Shown here: positions 1 through 8,298 of the stretch, piece by piece | Position numbering within the stretch: position 1 is the first letter of the stretch | How the letters are laid out: each line of letters opens with the position of its first letter | NCBI GenBank assembly: GCA_030630075.1 | Contig: DAOVNS010000005.1 | Coordinates: forward strand, 1-30,077 | Length of the DNA stretch: 30,077 nucleotides | From: a bacterium | GTDB lineage: Bacteria; Dependentiae; Babeliae; Babeliales; UASB340 | Direction of reading: 5' to 3' | Made by a program: the position numbers and the translations under genes | Notes under the pieces: model-generated | Databases searched by the model: none | What the model was told of the DNA's origin: nothing | Seen by the model: the letters and a program-made list of their open reading frames with translations, nothing else

Positions 1-1033
1 AATTTGCAAGAAGATCTAATTGACTTCCGGCGTCAACTTTAACTTTTCTTGTCATTACATTAATACCTGGGATTGTATTTCCGAGAACTGAATTTGGATT
101 ATTTGGATCTTGTTGACGCATTTTGATGAAACGTCCCCAGTTTTTATTTTTAAGTTCTAATGTTCTGATTTGTCTGTTTTCGAAAAGATAACGATAGTTT
201 GCGCAAACTATTAAAGACAATTGTTTACTGTAATCATCATTTTTCCAGAAAACTAAGTCGGTATTAAATCCGGCTCCTAATCCCCAATGTCTTCCATTAC
301 CAACAATTGATTCCCAAAAATATGTACCCTTGGATTTATTTCCTGTTGGAACAGTTAAAGCAACATTGATATCTAATTTAACTCTTTTTTCGTCAAAGAT
401 TTTGTATCCAAGTTTTGTGTCGAAATCGGCAAGACCGTTTTCTTTCTTTTTGCCTTCAATTTTGGAGTATTCAAATCTTTGAGACCAATCAGATGATAAG
501 TTTCCACCATTAAGTACTTTTTTTACGGTGTTGGAGCTATTCCCTTGGGTTGTTATATTTTCTTTAAATCCTGGATCGTTTTCAACACTTACCATTGGCA
601 TTGATACTGAGTAGTAAAAACCTTTTACGAATTTTGATAGATCTTGATGAAAGTCTACGCTTAATCCCCAAACAAATTGTTCTGGATCAAATGATATTGT
701 TCCATCGTAAGCGCCTGATAAATTAAAATTGTATGGATGAATATCCGAATCTGCTTGACCGATTTTTAGAGTACTTTTTTTATCGAACATAAAATATTTT
801 GCAAGGTCAGATCCATTATTTGAATCTTGGAAAAATAGTGTTGATTGAAAGCTAGATCCAAATGCTTCTGGTTGATCCTGATTAATAAATGTGTACCAGC
901 TTGTCATTTGCATTGCCAGGTTAGCACCTGAAGACCTTGGCATAAAAAATGTTTTGTTTGTTTTTGTGTCCGCAAGAATTTGCGAAGTTATAAATAACGA
1001 AATAATAAACAAGAGTATTTTGTTATTCTTCAT
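1..1033 (-). CDS. Exported outer-membrane-like beta protein (3' end cut off)
   Basis: The frame stays open from an ATG at 1033 down to the window edge (344 codons, no stop), so the C-terminus is missing. A strong AGGAGA ribosome site lies about 6 bases upstream (1039-1044). The N-terminus (MKNNKILLFIISLF..., then ILA-D) is a classical cleavable signal peptide. The rest is rich in aromatic and alternating polar/hydrophobic strands (VALTVPTG, GNGRHWGLGAG, SLIVCANYRYLF), as in an outer-membrane beta-barrel. It resembles the protein at 17508-18842: both have a VPTG stretch, a GNG-x-x-W element and a later V-K-(V/I)-D-(A/P)-G motif in the same order. Family name and substrate are not recognised; the barrel assignment is inference from composition. 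Confidence 0.75.
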   Translation of the reverse strand, partial: MKNNKILLFIISLFITSQILADTKTNKTFFMPRSSGANLAMQMTSWYTFINQDQPEAFGSSFQSTLFFQDSNNGSDLAKYFMFDKKSTLKIGQADSDIHPYNFNLSGAYDGTISFDPEQFVWGLSVDFHQDLSKFVKGFYYSVSMPMVSVENDPGFKENITTQGNSSNTVKKVLNGGNLSSDWSQRFEYSKIEGKKKENGLADFDTKLGYKIFDEKRVKLDINVALTVPTGNKSKGTYFWESIVGNGRHWGLGAGFNTDLVFWKNDDYSKQLSLIVCANYRYLFENRQIRTLELKNKNWGRFIKMRQQDPNNPNSVLGNTIPGINVMTRKVKVDAGSQLDLLAN

Positions 1034-1115
1034 ACTATTCTCCTTTTTATGAAATAACATTATTAATAGAATTTAGCTTTTTTATAATTTAGAAATCAAC
1101 ATTTTGTGATTTTTT

Positions 1116-2552
1116 TCATCCTTTGATAACAACGCATGGTCGAAGGCGAGCGATTTTTTTTGCGATGTTTGCCTTATCTACAACTTCAACAACTTGGTCT
1201 ACATCTTTATATGCAAGAGGTGCTTCTTCTGCAAGACCTGGAATTGATCCTGCGCGAATTAAAATTCCTTTTTCTTCGAGTTCCGTTTTTAATGTTTTTC
1301 CGTGAATTTCTTTTTTTGCTGCACGGCGGGACATTCTACGTCCTGCACCATGGCAAGTTGAACCAAAAGAAGTTTGCATGCCATGTTCTGTTCCTGCAAG
1401 AACATAAGATGCAGTTCCCATGCTTCCTGGAATTAAGACAGGTTGACCAAATGGTTGGAATTTTTCTGGTATTTCTTTGTTTCCTGGAGGGAATGCTCTT
1501 GTTGCACCTTTGCGATGTACAATAACCTTTTCTTGTTTGCCATCAATATTGTGGGTTTCTATTTTTGCAATGTTGTGTGCAACATCGTAAAGTAAAGTTA
1601 ATTTTCCGCCTATTTCTTTTTCCCATGCGCGACGCATTTGATGCGTTATCATTTGTCTATTTGCCCATGCATAATTTGCAGCAGCGGCCATTGCATTAAA
1701 ATAATTACTTCCTTCTTCAGAATTAAATGGAACGCATGCAAGTTCGCGGTCTGGAATTACAATATCGTAGTTTTGCATTACCTGCATCATTGTTTTTATA
1801 TAATCAGTTGCAACTTGATGTCCAAGTCCTCTAGATCCTGTATGAATCAAGACTGTTACTTGGTTTTTAAACAGACCAAATGCTTGTGCTATTTTTTCGT
1901 CGTAAATTTCTTCTACAAAACCAACTTCAACAAAATGATTTCCTGCTCCTAATGTTCCAAGTTGATCGGAACCTCTTTTTTTTGCGTGCTCAGAGACGGT
2001 ATTTGGATCTGCATTTTCTAGACAACCATTGGATTCGATATGTTTTATATCTTCTGGAGTTGCATAATTTTTTTCGAGCATCCACTTGGCGCCCTTTTTT
2101 AGAACTTCATCTAATTCTTGTATTGAAAGTTTTAATTCTCCACCTCTTCCAACGCCAGAAGGAATTTGACTAAAAATTTCTCTTGCAAGACTTTCGAGCT
2201 TATCTTTTATTTCTGTTATTTTTATGTCTGATTTTAAAAGACGCACCCCGCAGTTTATGTCGTATCCTATTCCGCCAGGAGAAATAACTCCTTCGGGATA
2301 TTTTGTTGCAGCAACGCCACCAATTGGAAAACCATAACCTTCGTGAGCATCTGGCATTACATATGCAGAGCCCACAATTCCACGAAGAGTTGCAACATTT
2401 ACAAGTTGTTCTAGCGAGCGATCATTAAAGACATCGTCTAGCATTTCTTCTGATGCAAAAACTCTCGCTGGTACATTCATGTCTTCGCGATAGCTTTTAG
2501 GTATTTCCCACAAGACGGGAGAAATTTTTTTCATCATTTTTTTTGTAATCAT
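1116..2552 (-). CDS. rtcB: RNA-splicing ligase RtcB
   Basis: GTP- and Mn-dependent ligase joining RNA 2',3'-cyclic phosphate or 3'-phosphate ends to 5'-OH ends. At 478 aa it has the length of the long RtcB form. Diagnostic motifs are present in order: GYDINCGVR (about 96-104, metal-binding Asp98/Cys101), GTLGAGNHFVEVG, HTGSRGLGHQ, YDVAHNIAK, VHRKGATRAFPPG, PGSMGTASYVL and CHGAGRRMSR, whose His (about residue 401) is the expected guanylylation site. The C-terminus CVVIKG is typical. Start ATG 2552 has AAGG about 7 bases upstream. Archease lies directly upstream on the same strand, the usual partner that speeds the guanylylation step, and a ThpR-like phosphodiesterase precedes that. All key residues appear intact. 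Confidence 0.97.
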   Translation of the reverse strand: MITKKMMKKISPVLWEIPKSYREDMNVPARVFASEEMLDDVFNDRSLEQLVNVATLRGIVGSAYVMPDAHEGYGFPIGGVAATKYPEGVISPGGIGYDINCGVRLLKSDIKITEIKDKLESLAREIFSQIPSGVGRGGELKLSIQELDEVLKKGAKWMLEKNYATPEDIKHIESNGCLENADPNTVSEHAKKRGSDQLGTLGAGNHFVEVGFVEEIYDEKIAQAFGLFKNQVTVLIHTGSRGLGHQVATDYIKTMMQVMQNYDIVIPDRELACVPFNSEEGSNYFNAMAAAANYAWANRQMITHQMRRAWEKEIGGKLTLLYDVAHNIAKIETHNIDGKQEKVIVHRKGATRAFPPGNKEIPEKFQPFGQPVLIPGSMGTASYVLAGTEHGMQTSFGSTCHGAGRRMSRRAAKKEIHGKTLKTELEEKGILIRAGSIPGLAEEAPLAYKDVDQVVEVVDKANIAKKIARLRPCVVIKG

Positions 2553-2608
2553 AATTAGCCTTATATATCTAAGCCTTGCTTATTAAATCTAACTTTTATA
2601 TTTTACAC

Positions 2609-2643
2609 TTTTGTCATCCTGAACTTGTTTCAGGATGACAAAA
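2609..2643. repeat. 15-bp-stem palindrome between archease and rtcB
   Basis: Perfect inverted repeat: arms 2609-2623 and 2629-2643 with a 5-nt loop (core GTCATCCTGAA / TTCAGGATGAC). It has more G and C than its surroundings. On both strands the T-run lies on the 5' arm and the A-run on the 3' arm, so it lacks the U-tract of a Rho-independent terminator. It resembles the short 'cctgaa...ttcagg' palindromic repeats scattered between genes in many bacteria. It could stabilise or attenuate the archease-rtcB transcript. Only this copy is seen in the window. Confidence 0.75.
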
Positions 2644-2678
2644 AAGATATTATTCTGTGGCTGAATTTTATTTTTTGT

Positions 2679-3107
2679 CTAAATATCAAAAATTATTATT
2701 GTTTCTAAATTTCCGTCACTATCTTTTTTTATTTCAGCTTCGTGATGAGTTACGGCTTTTATATCTTCATCAAAAGAATTTATTTTGGTACCAAATATTG
2801 TTGCTTTTAAAAAATTATCGGTAAGTTTTTCAAATTTTACTTTGCAGTATACAGCTTTATTTACTTGGCTATGTGTTAGAATTTCTGAAAGAAAATCGAT
2901 TAATAATGATGTTGAATCGATCGACGATATTTCGATTGTTTCTTTGATAATGTTGTTTTCATTTAAATCTTCAGGAAATGGGCAACTATCATTTTTAATT
3001 AAGCTTGACATTCCTTGAAGTGCTGCAAAAAATAAATCCTCAAGATTATCTGACTTGACTTTTAATCTGACGTCTGCAATGTGTGGAAGAAATTCGTAAG
3101 ATTTCAC
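2679..3107 (-). CDS. Archease (RtcB activator)
   Basis: 142 aa, the normal archease length. The N-terminal motif HIADVRLKV corresponds to the family's H-(T)-A-D metal-binding element, and the protein ends in FDI, as archeases characteristically do. Archease promotes multiple-turnover RNA ligation by RtcB. The start is a GTG at 3107 preceded by GAGGT at 5-base spacing; no ATG fits better. The gene is 33 bases downstream of the thpR-like gene and 126 bases upstream of rtcB, with a palindrome in the latter gap. The functional partnership follows from the family and from this order. Confidence 0.92.
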   Translation of the reverse strand: MKSYEFLPHIADVRLKVKSDNLEDLFFAALQGMSSLIKNDSCPFPEDLNENNIIKETIEISSIDSTSLLIDFLSEILTHSQVNKAVYCKVKFEKLTDNFLKATIFGTKINSFDEDIKAVTHHEAEIKKDSDGNLETIIIFDI

Positions 3108-3140
3108 GACTACCTCTATTTTTATGAACTATAATTATAT

Positions 3141-3710
3141 TTACCTAAGACTTAATTTAAAGATGGCAAGATTTTTGTAAGTTGGTCCATTCTTATCTAG
3201 TTGTGATTCCATTAGATTAAAATGATCCACCTTTAAATCTGGAATTTGAGGTTGATTTAAAATTGTTTGGGAATTTTTTATTGGTGTTTTTAGCCGAGCT
3301 AAAGTTATATGTGGAATTAAATCTAGATTTTTGTTTTTTTCATTATCTGCACAAGTAAATTTTTTAGAAACTTGTTTTATTTTTGCATATAATCTTTTAA
3401 AGTTTTCATTTACATGAAATTGTGCCCAAATCATTCGAGCTCGATTATTTTCTGGAGCAAAAGTTATTTTTTCAAATTTTAGATTAAATGATTTGATTTC
3501 GTTTAAATTTTTATTTAATTCTTCAATTAGTTCTGGAATTAGTTCTTCTTTAACATTGCCTAAAAAATAAAGCGTTAAATGTAAATTTTCTTCTTTTGTC
3601 CATCGCGCACTTGTGAGATCAGAGTTTTTGCATAAGAAGGCTGTAGGGCCTGACAACGTTTTATAAATACTTTTTGGTAATGATGTTGATAGAAATATTC
3701 TTTTATCCAT
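3141..3710 (-). CDS. thpR: RNA 2',3'-cyclic phosphodiesterase (2H family, LigT/ThpR)
   Basis: 189 aa from ATG 3710. Two HxTx motifs of the 2H phosphoesterase superfamily are visible: HLTL (about His44/Thr46) and HITL (His134/Thr136). They sit in the usual context (LHLTLYFLG and PHITLARL). The family hydrolyses RNA 2',3'-cyclic phosphate ends to 2'-phosphates. A TTG at 3719 overlaps the TGA of the upstream secretin, but AGAAG lies about 9 bases before the ATG at 3710, so the ATG is preferred. The gene follows the second secretin and precedes archease and rtcB; all three products meet the same RNA end chemistry. Confidence 0.92.
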   Translation of the reverse strand: MDKRIFLSTSLPKSIYKTLSGPTAFLCKNSDLTSARWTKEENLHLTLYFLGNVKEELIPELIEELNKNLNEIKSFNLKFEKITFAPENNRARMIWAQFHVNENFKRLYAKIKQVSKKFTCADNEKNKNLDLIPHITLARLKTPIKNSQTILNQPQIPDLKVDHFNLMESQLDKNGPTYKNLAIFKLSLR

Positions 3711-3715
3711 TAATA

Positions 3716-6049
3716 TCAACTTCTTCTTTTAAGTGTCTTTGTTGGTTTTTTAGCAACCTCTTTTTGTTGTTCTTTTTTTACTGCTTCAGAAACTCTAAAG
3801 TATGGATCTTTACTGATGTCTACAGATTTTGGTTGTTTTAATCCATAAGTATAGTTATCAACAGGTCTAAATATTCCTTGTTTTGCATCATCAATTTTTT
3901 CTTTGGCGGTTTGTTTTGATGGTTTAAAGAACCAGCGCTGAATTGGGTCTCTTTCTTTTGCATAAGTATCAACATTAAGACTTTGGAATTTTGCATAATC
4001 CAATTTTAGTTGTGTGTATTCGTCAGGAACACCTGCGAATTGGGGTTTTATAATGCTTGGACGAATAAAAATATAAAGATTTGATCTATCCTTTATTTTT
4101 GTCTTACTTCTAAAAATATTTCCGATAATTGGAATGTCTGCCAAAATTGGAACCTTATATTGTTTTTCTGTTAATTTACTCCTTGTTAAACCACCTAAAA
4201 CAAGAACTTCACCCGTTCCAAGACTAACTCTTGTTGTAAGTAATCTATCATCTGTATTTGGACTTGTTTCGGATACTTCCTGGAAAGCTGAAATCGCTAC
4301 ATTAATATTTAGATCAACTATGCCGTCTAAATTAACTTTGGGGGTAAGAGTAACTTTAGTCTTGGCATCTTTATATTCTTTTTTTACAACACCTTCTGTT
4401 CCTGTTCTGTTGTCTTGTAGGCCTGCATTTGCTAAACGGGTTTGAGTTGCATCGATAACGCATTCTTGATAATTGTTGGCTACTAAAAACGGCTGAGTAA
4501 TGATACTGAAATTTTCTTTTTTCAAAACAGCTCGCACTATACCCCAGAGACTCTCGTTGGGACCAAAAGACATATTTGTTCTAATTATTTTTCCGTCGGC
4601 ATCGTTTGTTACAATTGTTAATGGATCGTTAAAGTTTGTAACATTTTGTGCGGTTAAGAAACGGGCATCAATACCTGCGCCGAGAGGTTTTTTTGGATGA
4701 AATTGTGCCCAAAGTTCATCGTCGGTTTTTATGCTTACGTCAACAACCATAACTTCGAATGCAACTTGAGGTTGTGGTTTATCTAGTTTATCAATAAAAC
4801 TATCTATGCGTTTCCAGTCATCATTGTTGCATGCGATAATTAGTCTATTTCCGCCGCCCTGATTTTCTCCCTCAGGTGAAGAATCTGCAGCGATTACAAC
4901 ATCTTCGAAAAATTTATATTCACCAACTTTTAAAGTTTTTTCTGCTCCTGCCGGTGGTTTTACAAGATTGGTTAGAAGAACTTTGAGATTTTCAGCTTTT
5001 GCATATTTAATTTCTTTAATATGCAATCTAGATTCGGTTGCCGTTATTGGAACATCAATATATTTATAAATAAAATCTATAATGCGTTCTAAGTTTTTTT
5101 CTGTTCCCAATAAAACTAATGAATTTTTGCGCGAATCTGGAATAATTCTTGTATCATCCGAAAAATAAGTAGAAAGTTTTTTTGCATTTGGTGTTATGAA
5201 TCTGATGTTACTTCGCTGTTGATCACTTTTAGTAATAACTTGTCCAAACAAAGTAACAACATCTTGAGCGTCTGCGTATTTTAGAGGAATAATTTTTATT
5301 GATTCTCGTAGTCCTCCTTGGTCAAGTTCTTCAATAATTTTCATTGAAGCTTTTATATCAATACATTTTGCAGTCAGAATACATGCATCAAGATCTTTAT
5401 TAACTTGAATAGTTCCTTCCATCATTGTAGAAAGAATACTTTGAACAGTTTCCGATTTTATGTTTTTTAGAAAATAGATGTACCGTACAACAAGGTCGCT
5501 TTCTGGAAGATCTTTGGGCATTGTTCCTGTTGCAGATGAATAAGATGGAAGAGGCTCTTGTTTATTTGCAGTTTTGGGAATAATTCTATAAAGTCCATCA
5601 ACATCTATTATTGTGAAATTGTTCATTTCTAAAAGTGTTAAAAGAATATCCCATGCTCTATCAAGAGTTAATGCATCTCGAGTTGTAAGTGTTACATTTA
5701 TTCCATCAAGTTCTGGGCGTGGAATGATATTTATTTTTTTTTGTTCTGCCATGTAGTTTACGACACTTGATAATTTTGCATTTTCAAAATTTAAATAAAT
5801 ATTTGCATCATTTTTTTTATTTGAGCGCTTATTTTTATTCTTCGTGTTTTTATTTTCTTTGTTTTGCTCTGGGGTTGGATTATTGATAATTGTTACGTTT
5901 GCTGTATTTAATTTTGGATTGTTATTTGGAGCTTGTTTAGGATTTCTTATTTTTTTACAATCTAAAACGTTTATTGATAGTAGGGATATAACCAAAAATA
6001 TTGTTGTTTTAGATATTAATCGACGTAATTTTACTATTTTATTTACCAT
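3716..6049 (-). CDS. Secretin 2, GspD/PilQ family
   Basis: 777 aa. A hydrophobic N-terminal export segment (about 15-29) is followed by a Lys/Asn-rich linker. An N0-type domain starts at YLNFENAKLSSVVNYM. N1-N3 ring repeats follow, then the secretin core with LWGIVRAVLKKENFSIITQP, VLVLGGL and the signature VPILADIPIIGNIF plus IRPSIIKP. Secretins form the outer-membrane channel of type II secretion and type IV pili. The core looks complete, so this is not a remnant. The C-terminus (from about 701: DPIQRWFF, then DISKDPYFRV) matches a block in secretin 1. A Cys at 31 follows VLD, a poor lipobox. The gene is last in the secretion block, 19 bases after the PilO-like gene. Confidence 0.92.
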   Translation of the reverse strand: MVNKIVKLRRLISKTTIFLVISLLSINVLDCKKIRNPKQAPNNNPKLNTANVTIINNPTPEQNKENKNTKNKNKRSNKKNDANIYLNFENAKLSSVVNYMAEQKKINIIPRPELDGINVTLTTRDALTLDRAWDILLTLLEMNNFTIIDVDGLYRIIPKTANKQEPLPSYSSATGTMPKDLPESDLVVRYIYFLKNIKSETVQSILSTMMEGTIQVNKDLDACILTAKCIDIKASMKIIEELDQGGLRESIKIIPLKYADAQDVVTLFGQVITKSDQQRSNIRFITPNAKKLSTYFSDDTRIIPDSRKNSLVLLGTEKNLERIIDFIYKYIDVPITATESRLHIKEIKYAKAENLKVLLTNLVKPPAGAEKTLKVGEYKFFEDVVIAADSSPEGENQGGGNRLIIACNNDDWKRIDSFIDKLDKPQPQVAFEVMVVDVSIKTDDELWAQFHPKKPLGAGIDARFLTAQNVTNFNDPLTIVTNDADGKIIRTNMSFGPNESLWGIVRAVLKKENFSIITQPFLVANNYQECVIDATQTRLANAGLQDNRTGTEGVVKKEYKDAKTKVTLTPKVNLDGIVDLNINVAISAFQEVSETSPNTDDRLLTTRVSLGTGEVLVLGGLTRSKLTEKQYKVPILADIPIIGNIFRSKTKIKDRSNLYIFIRPSIIKPQFAGVPDEYTQLKLDYAKFQSLNVDTYAKERDPIQRWFFKPSKQTAKEKIDDAKQGIFRPVDNYTYGLKQPKSVDISKDPYFRVSEAVKKEQQKEVAKKPTKTLKRRS

Positions 6050-6068
6050 TTAAACGTCCCTGTAGTTT

Positions 6069-6614
6069 TTACCCAATATATTTTTTGGCTGCTATTGTTA
6101 TATCAAATGTAATTTTTTTATTTTCGGTATTTTTTATATTTAATTCTTTTATATAAACCATTTCTTTTTTGTCCAATGCATCAAGTATCGTTACTAACTT
6201 TTGGGTTGTTTGGTTTTTAAATTTTGCAGCAAGAACAACTTCGTCAAATTTATCACTTCCATCTAACGATCTAGTTATTGTCTCCCAGTTAGGATCGGGT
6301 GCTATTTGATTTTGACTGCAAAATTGTTCAAAAAATGTTTTTATATTAAAGTCTCTGTTTTGTTCGAGTAGTTTTTGTAATTCTTGTTCTTTTATTTCTA
6401 ACTTTTCATAATCTTTAATTATTTGGGTTGTTTTTCCAACGGTTTTTTCGAGGTTTTTAATTTGTAATACCAGTCTCGAACTTTGACTATATATATAATA
6501 GTTTATGGCTAAAGCCAAAGAAGCAATCGTTGCTAAACATATAATTAAATATCGTTCAAAATCTTTTTTGCTAAGGTTTTGCAAATATGTTGCAAAGTTA
6601 ATTAATATTTTCAT
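6069..6614 (-). CDS. PilO/GspM-like inner-membrane assembly protein
   Basis: 181 aa. It has one membrane segment near the N-terminus (about 24-42, YLIICLATIASLALAINYY), then a coiled coil (IKNLEKTVGKTTQIIKDYEKLE...) and a small alpha/beta C-terminal domain. This is the PilO/GspM layout of the inner-membrane platform. Sequence signatures in this family are weak, so the call relies on topology and on position. Its ATG at 6614 lies one base after the TGA of the PilM-PilN fusion (TGATATG), implying translational coupling, and a secretin follows. PilN/PilO pairs, or GspL/GspM in type II systems, heterodimerise through such domains. Confidence 0.72.
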   Translation of the reverse strand: MKILINFATYLQNLSKKDFERYLIICLATIASLALAINYYIYSQSSRLVLQIKNLEKTVGKTTQIIKDYEKLEIKEQELQKLLEQNRDFNIKTFFEQFCSQNQIAPDPNWETITRSLDGSDKFDEVVLAAKFKNQTTQKLVTILDALDKKEMVYIKELNIKNTENKKITFDITIAAKKYIG

Positions 6615-6615
6615 A

Positions 6616-8298
6616 TCAAGATTCTTTTAATCGTAATTTTACAAAAAATTTAATACCTTTATCTTCCATAAATCTTGAATCAACCTCTTCTTTTTCATCC
6701 CATAATTTTAAAATTTTAGAATCCATAAATCTTTTTTCCAGTTCAGCAAAATATCTAAAATGATCACTGCCTGTTTTTGATTTAAAAAATCCTTCAACAT
6801 CTACTCGAGTTGATCCGTTTTCTTCTGATATTGCAATATCTTCTACGTTTACATCAAAGCGTCTTTTATCAATGATGTTGGTTAGTTCTTGCAAAATTAA
6901 TAATGGATTAATTCCTGTTTTTTCAAAAGGTGTCCACATTTCTTTTTTGTCAGCAAGAATAGTTTCTGCTTTTTGTGATAAAGTTCTAAGATTAATTTGT
7001 TTTGGTAGCCTTACATCTTTTGGAAGTATTCGTTTTAATTTTGAACTTTCTCTGGATTCTATTTTTTTAATATTTGATGAAAGGTCTGTTATTTGAAAAT
7101 AACCTGTAATTGCTAGTGCGGAAAAAATTAAAACAATAAATGTTCCAGCTGTTACAATTTGATAACTAATAAGTTTTTTGCGGTGTAGCGCAAACTCTTT
7201 TCGTCTAAGGTCAAAATCTGACTGTTGCTCCGATGGCAACGCAGTTCCTAGCGCAACAAGATATGTATTCCATCTTGAAACATATTCTTTGACTTTGTTT
7301 TTAAACTTTTTGTTTAAAAGAATCTTTTCAAACGAAAAAATTTCGCATGGTATTTGTAACAAATTTTGGCAAAAACGAGAAAGACCTTTTAAATCAGAAC
7401 TACTTCCGGTAAAAAGCATTTTAGAAATTCTTTGGTAATTGGCAATTTTTAGGCTAAACGAATTTAAGGTAAATTGGATGTCATGAAAAAAGTTAATTAC
7501 GTGCCTTTGTAAGCACTTTTCATAATCTTGTTCACCCATTGGATCTAAGCCATATTTTTTCAATTTTTCTTCAACTTGTGACATTGGAATATTAATTTCA
7601 TCGCTTACTGTTTTTGCTACCGTTAAAATTCCTCGCGGAATTATTCGTGTTAATCTTAAGCATCCTTCGTCTATGAATGCTATTTGTGTTGCGTGAGATC
7701 CTATATCTATAATTACGCTAGATTTTTCGATACTTCTATACTCTGGAATTTGTTGATAAATACTATAAATTGCAAAAAGATCTATTGTAACACACGTTGG
7801 ATCTACTCCTGCTTGCGTATAAATATCAAGAATTTTTGAGAGATCTTCTTTTCTAATTGCTGCTACTAAAATTTGAGATGTTTTGTCTTTTTTTGATTGT
7901 TTGTTGATTATGAAATCTAAAACAGCTTCATCTATAGAAAATGGAAGCATTGATTCAACTTCATAATCTAAAATCATTTTTATTTTATCTTCATCAACAA
8001 AAGGAACCGTTAGTTCTTTAAAAATAACTAACGATGCTGGAATTGAAATTCTAAGCTGATCATATTTGCCTGTTTTGGATAGTGTTTCTTTAATTGTTTG
8101 CGCTGCGCGTTCGGAATAGTTTTGCTCTGATCCATCTTCTATTTTCTGTTCAAATACTCTTTCGATTATGTTTTTAGATCGGCTTGCATAAATTTTTGCA
8201 CAGCTAACTGTGTTTTCTTGAATTGTCATTCCCAGAATTTTTTGGGAATAAATTCTTTTGGTACCGATTTTTTCTGGAAGAAAGATTTCTTTAATCAT
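6616..8298 (-). CDS. PilM-PilN fusion (GspL-like)
   Basis: 560 aa. Residues about 20-365 are an actin/FtsA-like PilM domain (GMTIQENTVSCAKI, SVIIDIGSHATQIAFIDEG phosphate-binding segment, LLFTGSSSDLKG-like region). A basic stretch and one membrane segment follow (about 378-400, YQIVTAGTFIVLIFSALAIT), then a PilN-like periplasmic part with a ferredoxin-like fold signature (about 460-560). In type IV pili these are separate proteins; in type II secretion GspL carries the same parts in one chain. The ATG overlaps the TGA of secretin 1 (ATGA), so the two are translationally coupled. It would link the cytoplasmic ATPase, not seen here, to the periplasmic components. Confidence 0.85.
   Translation of the reverse strand: MIKEIFLPEKIGTKRIYSQKILGMTIQENTVSCAKIYASRSKNIIERVFEQKIEDGSEQNYSERAAQTIKETLSKTGKYDQLRISIPASLVIFKELTVPFVDEDKIKMILDYEVESMLPFSIDEAVLDFIINKQSKKDKTSQILVAAIRKEDLSKILDIYTQAGVDPTCVTIDLFAIYSIYQQIPEYRSIEKSSVIIDIGSHATQIAFIDEGCLRLTRIIPRGILTVAKTVSDEINIPMSQVEEKLKKYGLDPMGEQDYEKCLQRHVINFFHDIQFTLNSFSLKIANYQRISKMLFTGSSSDLKGLSRFCQNLLQIPCEIFSFEKILLNKKFKNKVKEYVSRWNTYLVALGTALPSEQQSDFDLRRKEFALHRKKLISYQIVTAGTFIVLIFSALAITGYFQITDLSSNIKKIESRESSKLKRILPKDVRLPKQINLRTLSQKAETILADKKEMWTPFEKTGINPLLILQELTNIIDKRRFDVNVEDIAISEENGSTRVDVEGFFKSKTGSDHFRYFAELEKRFMDSKILKLWDEKEEVDSRFMEDKGIKFFVKLRLKES

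Noticed and set aside
1136..2173. Plus-strand ORFs opposite rtcB
   Set aside because: They are antisense shadows of a strongly supported gene with no domain content.
2609..2643. Rho-independent terminator call for the palindrome
   Set aside because: The T-run is on the 5' arm on both strands and no U-tract follows the stem.
3711..3719. TTG at 3719 as the thpR start
   Set aside because: It overlaps the preceding stop and has its AGAAG immediately adjacent, whereas ATG 3710 has correct spacing.
5954..5965. Cys31 of secretin 2 as a lipoprotein site
   Set aside because: The residues before it (VLD) do not fit the lipobox; the segment is better read as a plain export signal.
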